From Coprinopsis marcescibilis (taxonomy: Eukaryota; Basidiomycota; Agaricomycetes; Agaricales; Psathyrellaceae), in contig ML210150.1 in NCBI GenBank assembly GCA_004369085.1, forward strand, positions 370,318 through 434,317: a DNA stretch of 64,000 bases, read 5' to 3'. Position 1 is the stretch's first letter; every line of letters starts with the position of its first letter. Below, one piece after another: positions 1 to 10,929 of this stretch. The notes under the pieces were generated by a model, which saw nothing but the letters and a program-made list of their open reading frames with translations, did not search any database and had not been told where the DNA came from. A program made the translations under genes and the position numbers.

Positions 1-860
1 CCGCGCTTTGAAGCTTCGGCGTTCAGATACTCGGCAACAGCATCTCTGACCCAACCTGGACTTGCAATAATGATAGCTTTCAGGTTGGCATTCGAATACG
101 GAACATGTCGAATGAAGGAATCGTAGATCGTAGCGTAGAATTTCCCGAGGCCTTTCTCGTGCTGAGAGGTTCCTGCTGCGGCCGCTTTTCGAGGAATCGA
201 AACGGATATCCGATTGGTGACGACGGTCATGTGTTGTGAGAGCAAGCAAAACGTTGCGGTGCCTTCCCCACACACAACAGCAGCAACTTCTGCTCCTCTC
301 CCAGGTACGATAGCTTCTTCAACCCGCGACCTAGCAACGCTATCCCAGCCTTCGGCCTTTTCGATCCTCACATCACGGTTCGGCTCAATGTCGAGCGTGT
401 GGAAAGCTCCCATCCGCACGTATTGATTCTCGCTGACAACCTGACCGGAGATGTGGAGAGAAGCATTGGGTATGTTCGATCCGACAGTGCCTTCAGAGCC
501 TTCTTGCGAAGAAGCTGGAGAAAACTCGATCGAGGTTACTCGAATCGTGAGCGTAGTCCGAACTCGATGTGACTCTGTAGATCCTGTGGACGAAACGTTC
601 TGTACTCGTCTAGAAGGCGCCTAAGACAGAGGCCCAAGTCTCCAGCAAAGGGGCGAAGACAAACCGGATTGCGGTCCCTCTGATATTATCTCCCTCTGCT
701 ATCAGGTTATAAAGATGCCACATATCTTCGTTGTCTTCGGGGCGTAGGGTTACATGGCCCTATGAAAGCTCACTATTAGGGATCAATTCTAGGTATGGAT
801 GTGAGGAGGCTGTAACCGCACCGCGCCATTCTTCTCAAACCACCTGTTGATTAGTTTCAT
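1..860 (-). CDS. DOM34: Pelota/Dom34 ribosome rescue factor (5' part, runs off left edge)
   Basis: Three exons read on the minus strand: 860-822, 759-665 and 609 to beyond 1, all in phase. The start gives [14 protein letters not shown] followed by [19 protein letters not shown], the classic Pelota N-terminus. Further on come [20 protein letters not shown], then [17 protein letters not shown], which opens the central domain. Known role of the family: with Hbs1 it splits stalled ribosomes in no-go and non-stop decay. It resembles eRF1 but lacks the GGQ peptide-release motif. About 245 codons are present, so the C-terminal third is missing at the window edge. It diverges from the TXNDC9-like gene with 191 bp between start codons. 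A longer exon 1 is unlikely because the ATG already matches the family start. Confidence 0.93.
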
Positions 861-1051
861 AGCGTGTTGACTATGTTTGCGAGACTAGTTGTTGAGCCGT
901 ATGTTGTGGTCGATGTTAAACCAAGAACCAGTTTTGGGCCAATAAGTGCTGATCGACATCTGTGATATCTCATCAATTCTTGAGTGAGGCCACCCGTCCT
1001 GATCGTCCACTCACCAGTGCTCACCGTTAACCTGCGTTCAATCAGTAATAT

Positions 1052-2017
1052 ATGTCTAGGTTGGTACTCGCATTTCAATTAACCTTCTACTTCTCTAACC
1101 TGTTTCCAGTGCAAAAGCTGCCTCATTAGCCGCTCGTCTCGTGGCACCTAACCTTGGATCCAGCCGACAACGCAACAGCGACGATGAGGACGATGAAGAC
1201 GCCATCTTTGCCCAATTGGAGGAGGAGATAGAAAACGACCCTAGCTACTCCGTACGTGAGCAAGCTGTAAGCATGCTAAAGCGAGAGTAAGCTGGCGATT
1301 GCGTTGTCTTTGCTTTCGCTGACCATCGCTTAATGTCCAGCTAGGATGGAACGCGTGAAGGACCTACAAGGCAACAAGCATGGACAGTACACCGAAGTCA
1401 CTGACGAGAAGGAAGTGATAAGGATAACAGCGTAAGACACCCTTGTCTTTCTTTATACTCCTTGGTAACTTAAGTCTGTAGAAACGAAAAGAGATGTGTA
1501 GTACACTTCTACCACTCCAACTTCAAGCGATGTGATACCATGGACAAGCATCTCGCCGTATGTATTTCCTAGTTGCTCGGAGCTCTCTACTGAAGCACCA
1601 GCTAGAAACTCGCGCCAAAGTACTTCAATACCAGGTTCATCCGTGTCTTCGTGGAGAACATCCCTTGGCTTGTGGAGAAGCTTGTGATAAAAGTGCTGCC
1701 CTGTGTAGTCTGTTTCGAAAATGGAGTGACGAAGGACAGGTAGGCAGCTGTCAGTGTTGGTGAAAGTATAGGACCATCTAACTTGTTGTTAGGGTTGTCG
1801 GATTTGAAGAGCTCGGAAATTCAGATAACTTCGAGACAGCAGCTTTAGAGCTTCGTTTGGCGAGTTGTGGTACGTTCAACATCTCTCAGCTTTGATGCCT
1901 TTTGTCTCTAAACGAGAACCAGGCGTTCTGAAAGCTGCAAACAGCAGTGGTCTCAATAGCGTATATCGGGTCTCCGCAAAGAAGAAGAATGAAGATGACG
2001 ATGATTACGACTTGTAG
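1052..2017 (+). CDS. PLP1: Thioredoxin-fold phosducin-like protein (TXNDC9/Plp1)
   Basis: Seven exons (1052-1059, 1110-1286, 1345-1431, 1482-1557, 1606-1739, 1793-1869, 1923-2017) give 217 residues. The first coding exon is only 8 nt (ATGTCTAG). After an acidic N-terminal helix, the thioredoxin-like domain runs from KRCVVHFYHSNFKRCDTMDKH through FIRVFVENIPWLVEKL to a VVGFEELG strand. The CxxC redox pair is absent, as in TXNDC9. Known family role: co-chaperone of the CCT/TRiC chaperonin for actin and tubulin folding. The tail is acidic (KKKNEDDDDYDL). It is convergent with the chitinase, 44 bp from its stop codon. Confidence 0.9.
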
Positions 2018-2061
2018 TCAAATACAGCGTTGGTTTCGTCCTTAGCACTAATTTTACAAAT

Positions 2062-3799
2062 CTACGACCCTGATACCAAACCCAATCCACGCCGAGCCGA
2101 ATCAGTGAGATGATAATCGGCAGTGTCACCATGGACGTCAAAAATATTCACTCCCAACATGCCTGCCTCTTTGGCAAATCTGGCCTTGAGGACCAAGGAT
2201 TCCGGATCGTCGTACGTGACAACTTGACCTGCAGCGGCTGATCGTAGAAATGGCGTTTCAGAACACGAATCCCAAATCCTTTCGAAGCCTCCCGTTCCCA
2301 GATAACGAGGAGATGTCTCATTTGGCAGGGGGTCCGCCCTTTTCAGGGCGCCCTGCTTCACCAGGTCGCGAAACTGGATCTGATTCTCGTCCTCGGTAAT
2401 CTGAATCGGTGCGATGTCCGGTTCGCCCCCCATGTCCCCCTTGCCATCGCCGCGATCATCGTCAGGATCTTCAGGATCGTCACCCAGGCCATGTTCAGAA
2501 CCAGAGTGGGCATGACCGTAATGTTCGGAATGATGTCGCTCCCCACCATATCCATGCCGACCTCGATGCTCATAGTCTCGATTCCTCAGCCTTTGCGCAA
2601 ATGATTTTTGCACGTATCCATAAGCCGGTAAACCCAGAACAAGCTGGGAAGGTGGGAATCCAGATTTCGTCCAAGCCTTGTAACTTGAAAGGGCACTGGC
2701 TTCTGGTTGAGTCGAATTACCGCATGCATCGTATAGAGGAGCATTCGGACCGGGAGAGGACGAGGCTGCAAAGCATTGTGAGTGGTGAAAATGATGATTG
2801 AGTGGAGGAAGAAGACACGAACAGCCCCATGTATCATAATTCATGATCAACACCCAATCGAGGACGGCAGCGAATTCGGAAGTGTCGGACAGAGGTTCTC
2901 CATCTTCATCCATGAAAGGAAAGGTTTGGACCGCAGCACTGATTCGGGCAGAAGGCGGCAAGGTATTTCGCAGTACTTTTAAGAAAGCGAGAAGGTTGCG
3001 GGTGTCCCGAGAATCGTAGATATTGCCGCTATTTCCTTCGTGGCCGGGGTACTCCCAATCAATGTCAACCCCGTCAAGACCGTATAGTGAGTAAGTTGAA
3101 AGAATGTTATTGCTAAATTTCTGGCGGCTTTCTGGCGTAGACACGGCTGGAGAGAAATATCTAATGCTTATTAAAATGGCCGTGTTCCACAAATAGGCGA
3201 GATACTCACTTGCTTCCTGTCCATCCACCGATGCTGAGCTTGACCTTGGACCGCTTCGCATGAGAGGCCAATACCAGCCTTCGCAATATGTCGGGGGCAT
3301 CTTCACTATCCCATCCCAAAGAAAAGTCGGCATTAGGGACGGCAAACGCAAAATCGATCCAATCATATCTGCCAAAGTCGAGAACTTCCGGAGGGAAGGT
3401 GTCTGCTGCCCAGTCTGGATAGTACCCCATAACCAGAGGTCCCTGAGGGATGTCGGCGTTTGATATCTGAGAGTTAGATCCAGGAGCGTTGGATCTCTGT
3501 GGGGGTGCTGGCGGTTGGATCTGCAATGAATCTCCCTTCAATACAACTGGCAGATTTGGCGGCGGTCGCGGTAGGTCTGTGGGATGAACAGAGGGTGACA
3601 GATGCAATTGCGAATCAGAACTAGAAGGTGCAATGGCGCTTGGAGACGGCAACACATTAGGCACGGCGTGAACAGGAGTTCCGATTTGAAAGGGGACTTC
3701 AAGACGTTTGTGGTGTTTCCTAGTTGGTATGTGATCTGCTGATGTCCAGCCTACCGCCAGCGAAAGGTAAAGGAATATCCATATGAGCGTCCAGATCAT
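2062..3799 (-). CDS. Secreted GH18 chitinase with His/Gly/Asp-rich insert
   Basis: Two exons, 3799-3210 and 3160-2062, encode 562 residues. An N-terminal hydrophobic stretch (MIWTLIWIFLYLSLAVGW) looks like a signal peptide and is followed by a Pro/Ser-rich linker. The barrel opens with VMGYYPDWAAD, has KLSIGGW, and carries the GH18 catalytic motif DGVDIDWEYPG, where the Glu is the proton donor. Later barrel strands are VLIMNYDTWG and LVLGLPAYGY. About residues 390-440 form a His/Gly/Asp-rich low-complexity insert that is unusual for the family. The protein should hydrolyse chitin outside the cell or in the wall. I see no chitin-binding module. Start chosen at the ATG giving the signal peptide. 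Confidence 0.9.
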
Positions 3800-6700
3800 C
3801 TAGAGGAAAATGGCGGCAGGTCTAGCAAGAGCCGTGATAGTCATCCACAAATTCTCATGTGGTGGAAGCAATGGTTCAGTAATACAGCCGAATTCCAAAC
3901 GAAACGGTAGCGTGTAGAGTTTATGAGACATTGAGACAGCGAGGATGGAAGGAATTGGCCTTTGGGTGGCCATTGATGATGGCGGTTCAAAGTCAAAAGA
4001 CCGCGGCATGTGTAAGACGACGGGTGGCGTCGACCGCGTTGGAGTCGCTCCTTGATCCCCAACCACAATCATCGCATATTCTTTGCTCTGATCTCTGAAT
4101 TGCAGTGTGCGTATGCAGGATTAAATTTAAGCGGTGTTTGTTAGGCAAACGTTCTCGGTTGGTCCAGACTTGCTCGCCTCTATAATGGCCGTCTTCCTTC
4201 TATAGCTCTGCTCACTTGCTAATGCCTGTCTTGTCCACCAGTCTTTCACTTTTGGCTCTGACCCGAGGCAGAGGGACGGAACCCACTCTTCCAGAAAGTC
4301 GAACCTAGGCTTTCGGTTCCGCGACTGTCCTCCTACGTTCCGGAAGAGGGGCTTGCCTCATAGCCTTCCGGTTACAATGATCAACCAAAGTGCATTATGA
4401 GGGTTTCAATCAAGCATTGGCTTCTGGAAACCTGGATATACGTAGACGCGTTTTCATCTGATCGTATAGGGACGTACAGATAAAACAGGTTCCGCTAGGT
4501 TCCGCTCCCATCGAACTTCTTGGTTGGTTGGGCAAGAACCTGTGCAAGGCAACATACCAGCGCTTAATGCCCCCCTCGCGAGATGCGCGGACAAGTGTTA
4601 CGATACGTCTTTGTTTCTGAATTTCAAGTATGAACTACACCCCGGACCCGAGAGGACACTAATCAAGCTGCTCAATAAGCTTCGCCTGGGCCTTGCACTT
4701 GCCTAACTGTGAGTCTAGATTTCCACTTTGGATATGCTATCTCTACAACTGAAGGCAAATTTAGGCTGGAGGCTTCGGCGGGTAGATAGCTAAAGTAACC
4801 TTGGGTCTCGTTGGCGACCTTGCGGTTCGGAAACCAGAGGAAGCTCTTGATCCTGTACATAACGCCGATGCTAAGTATGCAATTTGACAAACTACTCGAG
4901 TAGAATCGCATTGCGTGTTTTGTTCACGTTATACGAGTCCGTTCGAGTCGTATGAATATCTGCTTTGCCCCGAGATCTAAATTTGACAGGGGGCGCAACA
5001 AGTAGATGTACCAAGATATTCATGTTCCTGTCCGTGACGTTATGCACATTCACCATCCAACGCACGGTTCGGCGCTTCCCTTCAACTTTCCTCATACAGA
5101 TCGTGTCGGGGCAGTCGGGCGTGCCAAGATCCCGCCTCTTTACAAGACATTAGGGCTACCGAATAACCATGTCACCAATAAACTGCCGCACACAAGCAGA
5201 AACCATGCCGTTGACAATCCAGCTGGCTGTCAGATTACCTTCAAACAGTCCAACTCGGTACTTTTCTATTTCATCTGTCAATAGTGCGTCACCGAAAGTT
5301 GTAGAGCAACAATGAGGCTGCGGGTAATTCATGTATGCGTGTTGATATTAACAATACTCCGTCTCAACAAAGCAGCTATCCGAACTACATGTTTACAAAG
5401 CTTGGTATAAGCTGCTAAAGAGCTGTGTGCTTCACATAATTTAGAGTTTCGATGAATCGACAGCAGCAACGGTGCCGATTTACAAGGATCCTGCTAATGT
5501 ATGTACTCCGCTCCTGGCCACGAGTCAACGATCGTACATTTTTTTTAATTTTCTCCGTCGTCCTCGAAATAAACCAGAGGGTCAGATCTCCAGGGACTTG
5601 ACGGTTGAAATGGTATGTGCCTTGCATACGAAGCCTCTTAACAGGCAGTTGTGAAGACGAGATGAAACAATACGCATGTCAATTGCCCACGAACGATGCA
5701 TGAATGCAAAAAACGCGTTCCCCAGGGTTACAATGCGCTGGTGCGTGTATGATGGCTCGCCGATTTCCGGTTTCAATGTGAGTTTTTGATAGTCTTGCCT
5801 GTCCGTAAGTAAGCCTGCCAGCCGCAATTCATGTAGGGCGCTGAGCAAGATGCCCAAGGACTCCGCCGCTTGCCACTGCGGTGGCGACGGCTGTTGACTA
5901 AATTACTCCGGAAATGGGGACGGGCGCCAAAGAGCGGCGCAGCCTCACAGGCGCGGTGTGCTGCAACAACAAGCTCATGCGGTCATACAGGCGACGAAAA
6001 AGCCCCGCTCTTGCTCTAGATCGATCCACTGAGTCAACGCGCCCTCTATATAATACGGTTTTGAACGACGTGATGTATGTTGTACAAACGTCGCAGCGTT
6101 CCTGGAACTGGTCAGAGACTCAGAGGTGCACCGCCCTCTCTGTTGGAAACCTGCCAACCGAGATGGGTGAAACACCGACGGTGGGTTCCCAGTGAATCGA
6201 AGGATGAACTTGGGCTGAGCGAAAAAAAAAGCTGTTGCTAATTGCAGTGAATCTTCAATTGAAATTGGCGCGTTCAGTGCAACTCAACACTGGGTTAAGG
6301 AGCAAATTTGCATGCGTCATTTGTGCATCACGACCACTCAGCTCGATCATTGCAACCGATATTCGCTCTCTGGCTGTCGGACCAAGTGGAGCGTCCGCTG
6401 AGAGAGGGATCTTTAATCGAAACTCCGGTGTAGATAGTACACTTGATGACGAAACAATAGCAAAGGCATCGTACAATCACGTACTCGACCTTTTTTTTTC
6501 CCTCGCCGGTTGTGTGAGAAGGCCAATTTATTCTTGGAAAGTGAAGTATCCTGCCACAACGGGAGGGCGACCGTTTCCGGAAAGTCGAGGACCAAGGATC
6601 TGCTGCAATCCTGCTGGATCTCATCGCGCGCTGAGTCAATGGGCTAACGACGAGACGCAGAGCAGGCGATTAATTGCCGACGATAAGGCACTGCGCTGCG

Positions 6701-7094
6701 CTGCATATTTGTGGCAGAAAGAGGGAGGCACACAGTTGTTTCAGAAGGACCCATAGGATTCCCTTGAGAATCGGCTTGGATGTCGAGAATTGAATTCTTC
6801 AATCAAAGGTTTGTAGTCGGAGGTACAGGATTTCCTATTGACGTTTGAAGTAAAGTAACACAAGGCGGATAAAGACATGTTGAAAGAAAGAATAAGGAAA
6901 GGACACTGTTGCGCTTGTTGGCGGGGATCTAAGATTGGCCCAAAAAGGATGAATGAAATGGGCAGCTGGCAAGACGAATTTGGAAAGGCCGAGTGATGAA
7001 TGGGGCAGGCGCGACAGATCTGAGATCGCGTTTCGAGTCTACACAAGGAATTATAAAAGGGCAATGGGAGGCAAGTTGAAGCAACGCCAACGCC
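3800..7094. other. 3.3 kb gene-poor interval
   Basis: No reading frame here joins into a recognisable protein on either strand, and GC content and codon-like periodicity look weak. The left end must hold the chitinase promoter and 5' leader, and the right end the promoter of the gene at 7095. Minor features are a 10-bp tandem duplication (ggttccgcta then ggttccgctc) around 4488-4508, a TATA-like tctatataat near 6046, and poly-A/poly-T runs near 6222 and 6489. A decayed transposon or a non-coding transcript is possible, but I see no terminal repeats, polymerase motif or transposase motif to support it. Confidence 0.4.
7052..7059 (+). promoter_or_regulatory. TATA box of the 7095 gene
   Basis: TATAAAAG lies 43 nt upstream of the ATG at 7095. 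The match is good and the spacing is plausible for a short 5' leader. Confidence 0.55.
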
Positions 7095-7784
7095 ATGTCT
7101 TTCTACGCACGACCAGACTCTCCTCCGCCTCGTCAGCCCTCTCCAGAGCCCGTCCACACACCATTGCCCTCTCCCCATCTCAGAGCCCGCGACCGGCTGC
7201 GGCCCCGGACCAGCTCACCGCTTGTCCCTCCCGGCCTGGCGCCTCCTCGCACCCTCGTCCAGTCCAAGTCCTGCGACCACCTCTCTGCAGACGCCGAGGC
7301 TGCCCGGACTGAGGCCGCGCGCCTCGGTGTGTCTGGCACGCAAACACTCCGCCGCCGGGTCCGTTCGAATCTGGAGCCTGCAAAGTACAGCTACGAGCCG
7401 GCCAGCTCTGAATCCAGCACTCCCAGTCACCGCCGGACGTTCTCCGTAGCACATTCATCCGGTCTGGGCAGTCCAGCGATTCCGCCAGTCCCACCTCTGC
7501 CCGATTCGGCACGCGGCTCGCCCGTATTCAAGGCGTCCAATGTCACTCCAATTTATCTTCCCGACCTCCACGAACTTTCACCCGCCTCCGAGAAGCGGCC
7601 GTCGGAACGCAAGGCGTCCAAGCGACCGAGCATCATCTCCCTCAGCTCTCTCGCCTCTCGCTCGTCCAGTCCACCGTCTCCCACAGAAAAGCAGCCCAGA
7701 AACATCGGCATGACTTGTCTCAAGTTTTTCTCCCTCCACAAATCCTCTTCTCGCATTTTGCGCACGGGAACTACATCCTCCTAG
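7095..7784 (+). CDS. Ser/Pro-rich disordered protein, function unknown
   Basis: A single uninterrupted frame of 229 residues from ATG to TAG, with strongly GC-biased third codon positions that support real coding. The protein is rich in Ser, Pro and Arg, for example DSPPPRQPSPEP near the start and SIISLSSLASRSSSPPSP near residue 185. It has no predicted membrane segment or folded domain that I can name. The conserved-looking end is PRNIGMTCLKFFSLHKSSS. A TATA box sits 43 nt upstream and two Pumilio-type sites lie downstream. Many SP/TP and RxxS motifs suggest a phosphorylated regulatory protein, but that is inference. Intronless structure is unusual among its neighbours. Confidence 0.7.
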   Translation: MSFYARPDSPPPRQPSPEPVHTPLPSPHLRARDRLRPRTSSPLVPPGLAPPRTLVQSKSCDHLSADAEAARTEAARLGVSGTQTLRRRVRSNLEPAKYSYEPASSESSTPSHRRTFSVAHSSGLGSPAIPPVPPLPDSARGSPVFKASNVTPIYLPDLHELSPASEKRPSERKASKRPSIISLSSLASRSSSPPSPTEKQPRNIGMTCLKFFSLHKSSSRILRTGTTSS

Positions 7785-9369
7785 TTCCCTTCAAAATCTT
7801 TTGCTGTACATCATTTGCTAAACTACCTTCGCTTTCTCCTTCGCATCCTCCCCTGTTGTAAATAGTTGCCGCCTTCAGACGGACACACAATCTCCCACAT
7901 CTGTACAACACCAACACACTCCGCATTTACCACCCGCATTTTTGTAAATAGTTCAAACCTCTAATAGTATTAGACTCGTATAATTACCTACTTACATAGC
8001 CTGCAATATACAAAAAGTTGACACCTACCGTCCATTTCAGGAAGCGACTTGAAACCTAACGACCGCACTCGTGTAGATACGTGTATGGTTACGCACGGAT
8101 GGCTCGCCGACGACTCACCGATCCTCACGATGTCCGAAGCGCCTTGCCACGTTCCCGTACCCTTGACTATCTATCTCTTTACGAAACAGGCTTACCAAAA
8201 TCCCTTTCCTCGTGGAGCGTTTCAGCTTTTGCCAGACCTTTGGAAGGTTACGCAACGTAGGCGTATCATCCGCGCCTTCGGGACGGTGAATAGAATGGAC
8301 CCCGAGAGATTGATGCGAAACATCCTCTCTTCTCTCCAGCATGTATTTCATCCGTCGTCGGCCTGCGCGCCTCGGATTCGGATTCGGCCAACGCCCCCAC
8401 TTTTTCTTTGTTTCATTTGCCACCCCCTGTCGGCAACCGAGCCGTTCAAGAAAGTCCAGTATGTCCCAATTTAATATCCTACAGGCGGAGCAATCAGTAG
8501 AGTGCACACCAAGTTCAGCGTGGCTAACGGACCCGGCACCCTTGCCGGAATCTTTTGCAACATTTCATGCACCTGGAGATAAACCCGACCGACGTCTGCT
8601 TCAAGCTACATATACAAGTGCCCGTGCAAGGTCGTTGGATTGAGGATGCAAAGACGATGTTATCCTAATTAACAGGAATGCGCAATATATGTATCACGGA
8701 ACCACACCAAGAAGAAACCCAGCGTTGGCCACCACTCCGTAACCACTGGCAAGATCCGAGTCTTCACAGGGCAGGAACCTGCAAATGGGTAAATTTGATG
8801 ATCAGGCTGCGTACCTCGAAGAAACAACTCCATCCTCTTCGCACAACCAAGGAAAGGAACAAAAAATATGCTAGATTTTTGTACGTACGCAGATGAACAA
8901 GTAAGTAGAAAGCACAACAGGTCCCATGGGATATACTATAAATACGGGGGTAGAAGGAACAGGAAGGTGGAAACATTAGGCCGTTGGGTGAATGGCGCGA
9001 AGGGAAGCTACCAGCACTATGACAGCAAGTATGAATACAATCTATGGAGCAGGTCCAATGTGTAAGGTAACAACAGAGGCGTCCAGGAACAAAGGCGAGA
9101 GATAAATCAGCTATAGCTACATGGGTTTGGGACATGCGGGAAATATCGTACCGGATATAATGTACAACGTGGATGATGCTTGAACGGGTGGATAGCTTGC
9201 GATACAGACACAGGAACTGCAAAAAATGAAACGAGCAAAACGGTGTTACAAAAAGATAGATCATCCTTCCTCTGGTATCTGATGGACAATGGATGAAGGG
9301 GTAATGTGTCCAGCAATTCAGAAAAAAAGGATTGATGGAGAGCCGACAGATTTACCAAGATGGGGATAC
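7785..9369. other. Intergenic interval with facing 3' regions
   Basis: This 1.6 kb lies between two genes that converge on it. Its left side is the 3' region of the 7095 gene, including the two Pumilio-type sites. Its right side is the 3' region of the minus-strand coiled-coil gene. A TATAAATA near 8936 is not followed by a supportable coding frame. Open frames of 140-170 codons here have Cys/Ser/His-heavy composition and no family signal, so I do not call them. Confidence 0.4.
7857..7950 (+). promoter_or_regulatory. Two PUF-binding sites (TGTAAATA) in the 3' region
   Basis: TGTAAATA occurs at 7857-7864 and again at 7943-7950, 73 and 159 nt after the stop codon at 7784. UGUANAUA is the consensus bound by Pumilio/FBF proteins such as Puf3. 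The pair sits where a 3' UTR is expected. Confidence 0.5.
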
Positions 9370-10929
9370 CTACAGGCCCATACGCTCTGCCAACGTCCGA
9401 TCTATAGAATGCGAGTTCGAAGATGCAACGCCTGGTCCAGATGATGCGCGATGTTCGTTGTGACCTCTTCGCTGGTGGTTGGCTCCACCGCCACGTCCAG
9501 GATAGCTACCTGTGTAGCCAGCTCCATTGCGTCGAGTTCCACCGCCACCTCCAGCGCTCTGTGACGCTCTATTCTCGCGTTCTCGATCACGGTCGCGCTC
9601 ACGACCGCCTCGCTCCTTACCTCTGTCTTTGGCGGTGCTTCGCTCGTGGTCGCGCTCACGAGCCCCCTTCTCGTGGCCATCCTTGTCAACAGCGCCACCG
9701 TTGCTCGCGACAGCATCCCCGTGGCTGCGGTCTCGGTCTCGGTCTCGGTCTCGTCCCCGCCCTCTTTCCTTCTCCCTTTCTCTGTCTGGAGGCGGTTGAC
9801 GCTTCCTACCGCGTTTGTCGTCATCCACGTCCATATTGCTCGATGACGGACGGATGGTTTGCGGAGCAGGAACGGGAGCAGTAGGAGGCGCTTTATTGTT
9901 TGCTGTTCCTCCAGGCCCTTCGTGCTCCCTGTCTCTGTCCTTGTTGTTGTAAGACGAAGACGTATTCCGTGGGTAATCTCGTCCTCGCTGCTTTGTGTCT
10001 GGCCCAGCATTATGACTCTGAGTACTACCGATGGTAGCACCTCTGGGTTGATTAGAGCTATGAGGTGCATGTGGAGGCTGACGAGATGATGGAGGTGGGG
10101 GCGAGGGGTCAGATAGTCTCGGCTTCTTGTAAGCTCGAGGTCCAGTCGGTGGAAGCTTGTGAGGGCCATTTGCAGCGCTTGAAGAATGGTTCGAAGCAGA
10201 GTCCCGGAAGGTATTCCGAGGAGATCGAGAAGGATTTCTCGTATCTGACGGAGGATAACTTGGTTGGATTTGTTTGGAGGAGGTCATGAGAGCCTCGTAT
10301 GTTTTGTCAAGCTCCGTCCTAAGTAACCAAAGTGCTCGTGATAAGCGCCCGAAATTTACTATGAAAGGATTTTAGAGAACACGCACGAGAGCTCGTTTAT
10401 AACTTTATGTGAATCTGGAACCAGATGATCGTAATTCAGTCGTTCAGTTGTCAAGTGCAGTGAATGCCCGCTCACCTCGAAGACCACCTTCCAGCCTTTG
10501 TACGACCCTCCGCAAGCCGCGAACTTCTTCTTTTAGTTTCCCGGTTTCTTTCAGTTTGAGGATTTCATATAGCTCGTCGTTCTCTTCCTGGAGATGACGG
10601 GACCTTTGGATGAGCGCATTGACCACCGTGGATGAGCCAGGGGTTGAGTCTTTCTCAGAGCGTCTGAGGTGGGGTCCCAATATAGCCAAGGCCGGTGCAG
10701 GTAATGTCACTGAGTCTGCATCTGAGGGTGTAGACTGAGTCGAGACGTATCGACGCAGCCTTGAGACCTCGTCCTACGTAGCACAAGACGCAGTCAGTAT
10801 CAGGGTCCCGCCACGAGAAATGTCAGGAAATTCAATGGGTGAACAGCTTACATTGAGTTCTGAGATCTGGGAGTTCCTCTGCTGCAGGAGAGCCTCCAAC
10901 TCTAGCTCTCTTGTAGAGGGTAAGTCCAT
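9370..10929 (-). CDS. Coiled-coil/RD-rich protein, possible WTAP/Mum2-like m6A writer subunit
   Basis: Four exons (10929-10852, 10773-10476, 10414-10387, 10318-9370) give 450 residues. Exon 3 is a 28-nt microexon that restores a continuous helix. Residues about 1-150 are coiled coil: ELELEALLQQRNSQISELN, then LQEENDELYEILKLKETGKL, then LRRVVQRLEGGL and VINELSTELDKTYEALM. The heptad pattern and the ENxEL..LKEE order recall WTAP/Mum2 (Pfam Wtap), which anchors the m6A methyltransferase complex in nuclear speckles; that link is my inference. The remaining 300 residues are disordered, with long RD/RE/ER runs and an RGGG-rich end typical of RNA-processing proteins. A generic splicing-associated RS-like protein is the main alternative. 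Confidence 0.72.

Noticed and set aside
3800..4072. 90-codon frame directly upstream of the chitinase
   Set aside because: It abuts the chitinase ATG and has no homology pattern; a 5' leader is the simpler reading.
6235..6756. 173-codon plus-strand open frame in the gene-poor tract
   Set aside because: No conserved motif and no splice partners. It begins at a non-ATG codon and composition is not protein-like.
8764..9264. 166-codon minus-strand open frame
   Set aside because: It is Cys/Ser/His/Tyr-heavy, has no family pattern and lies in the 3' region of the coiled-coil gene. It is most likely chance.
9527..9799. Arg/Ser-rich plus-strand frames
   Set aside because: They are the reverse-strand image of the RD/RE repeats of the coiled-coil gene.
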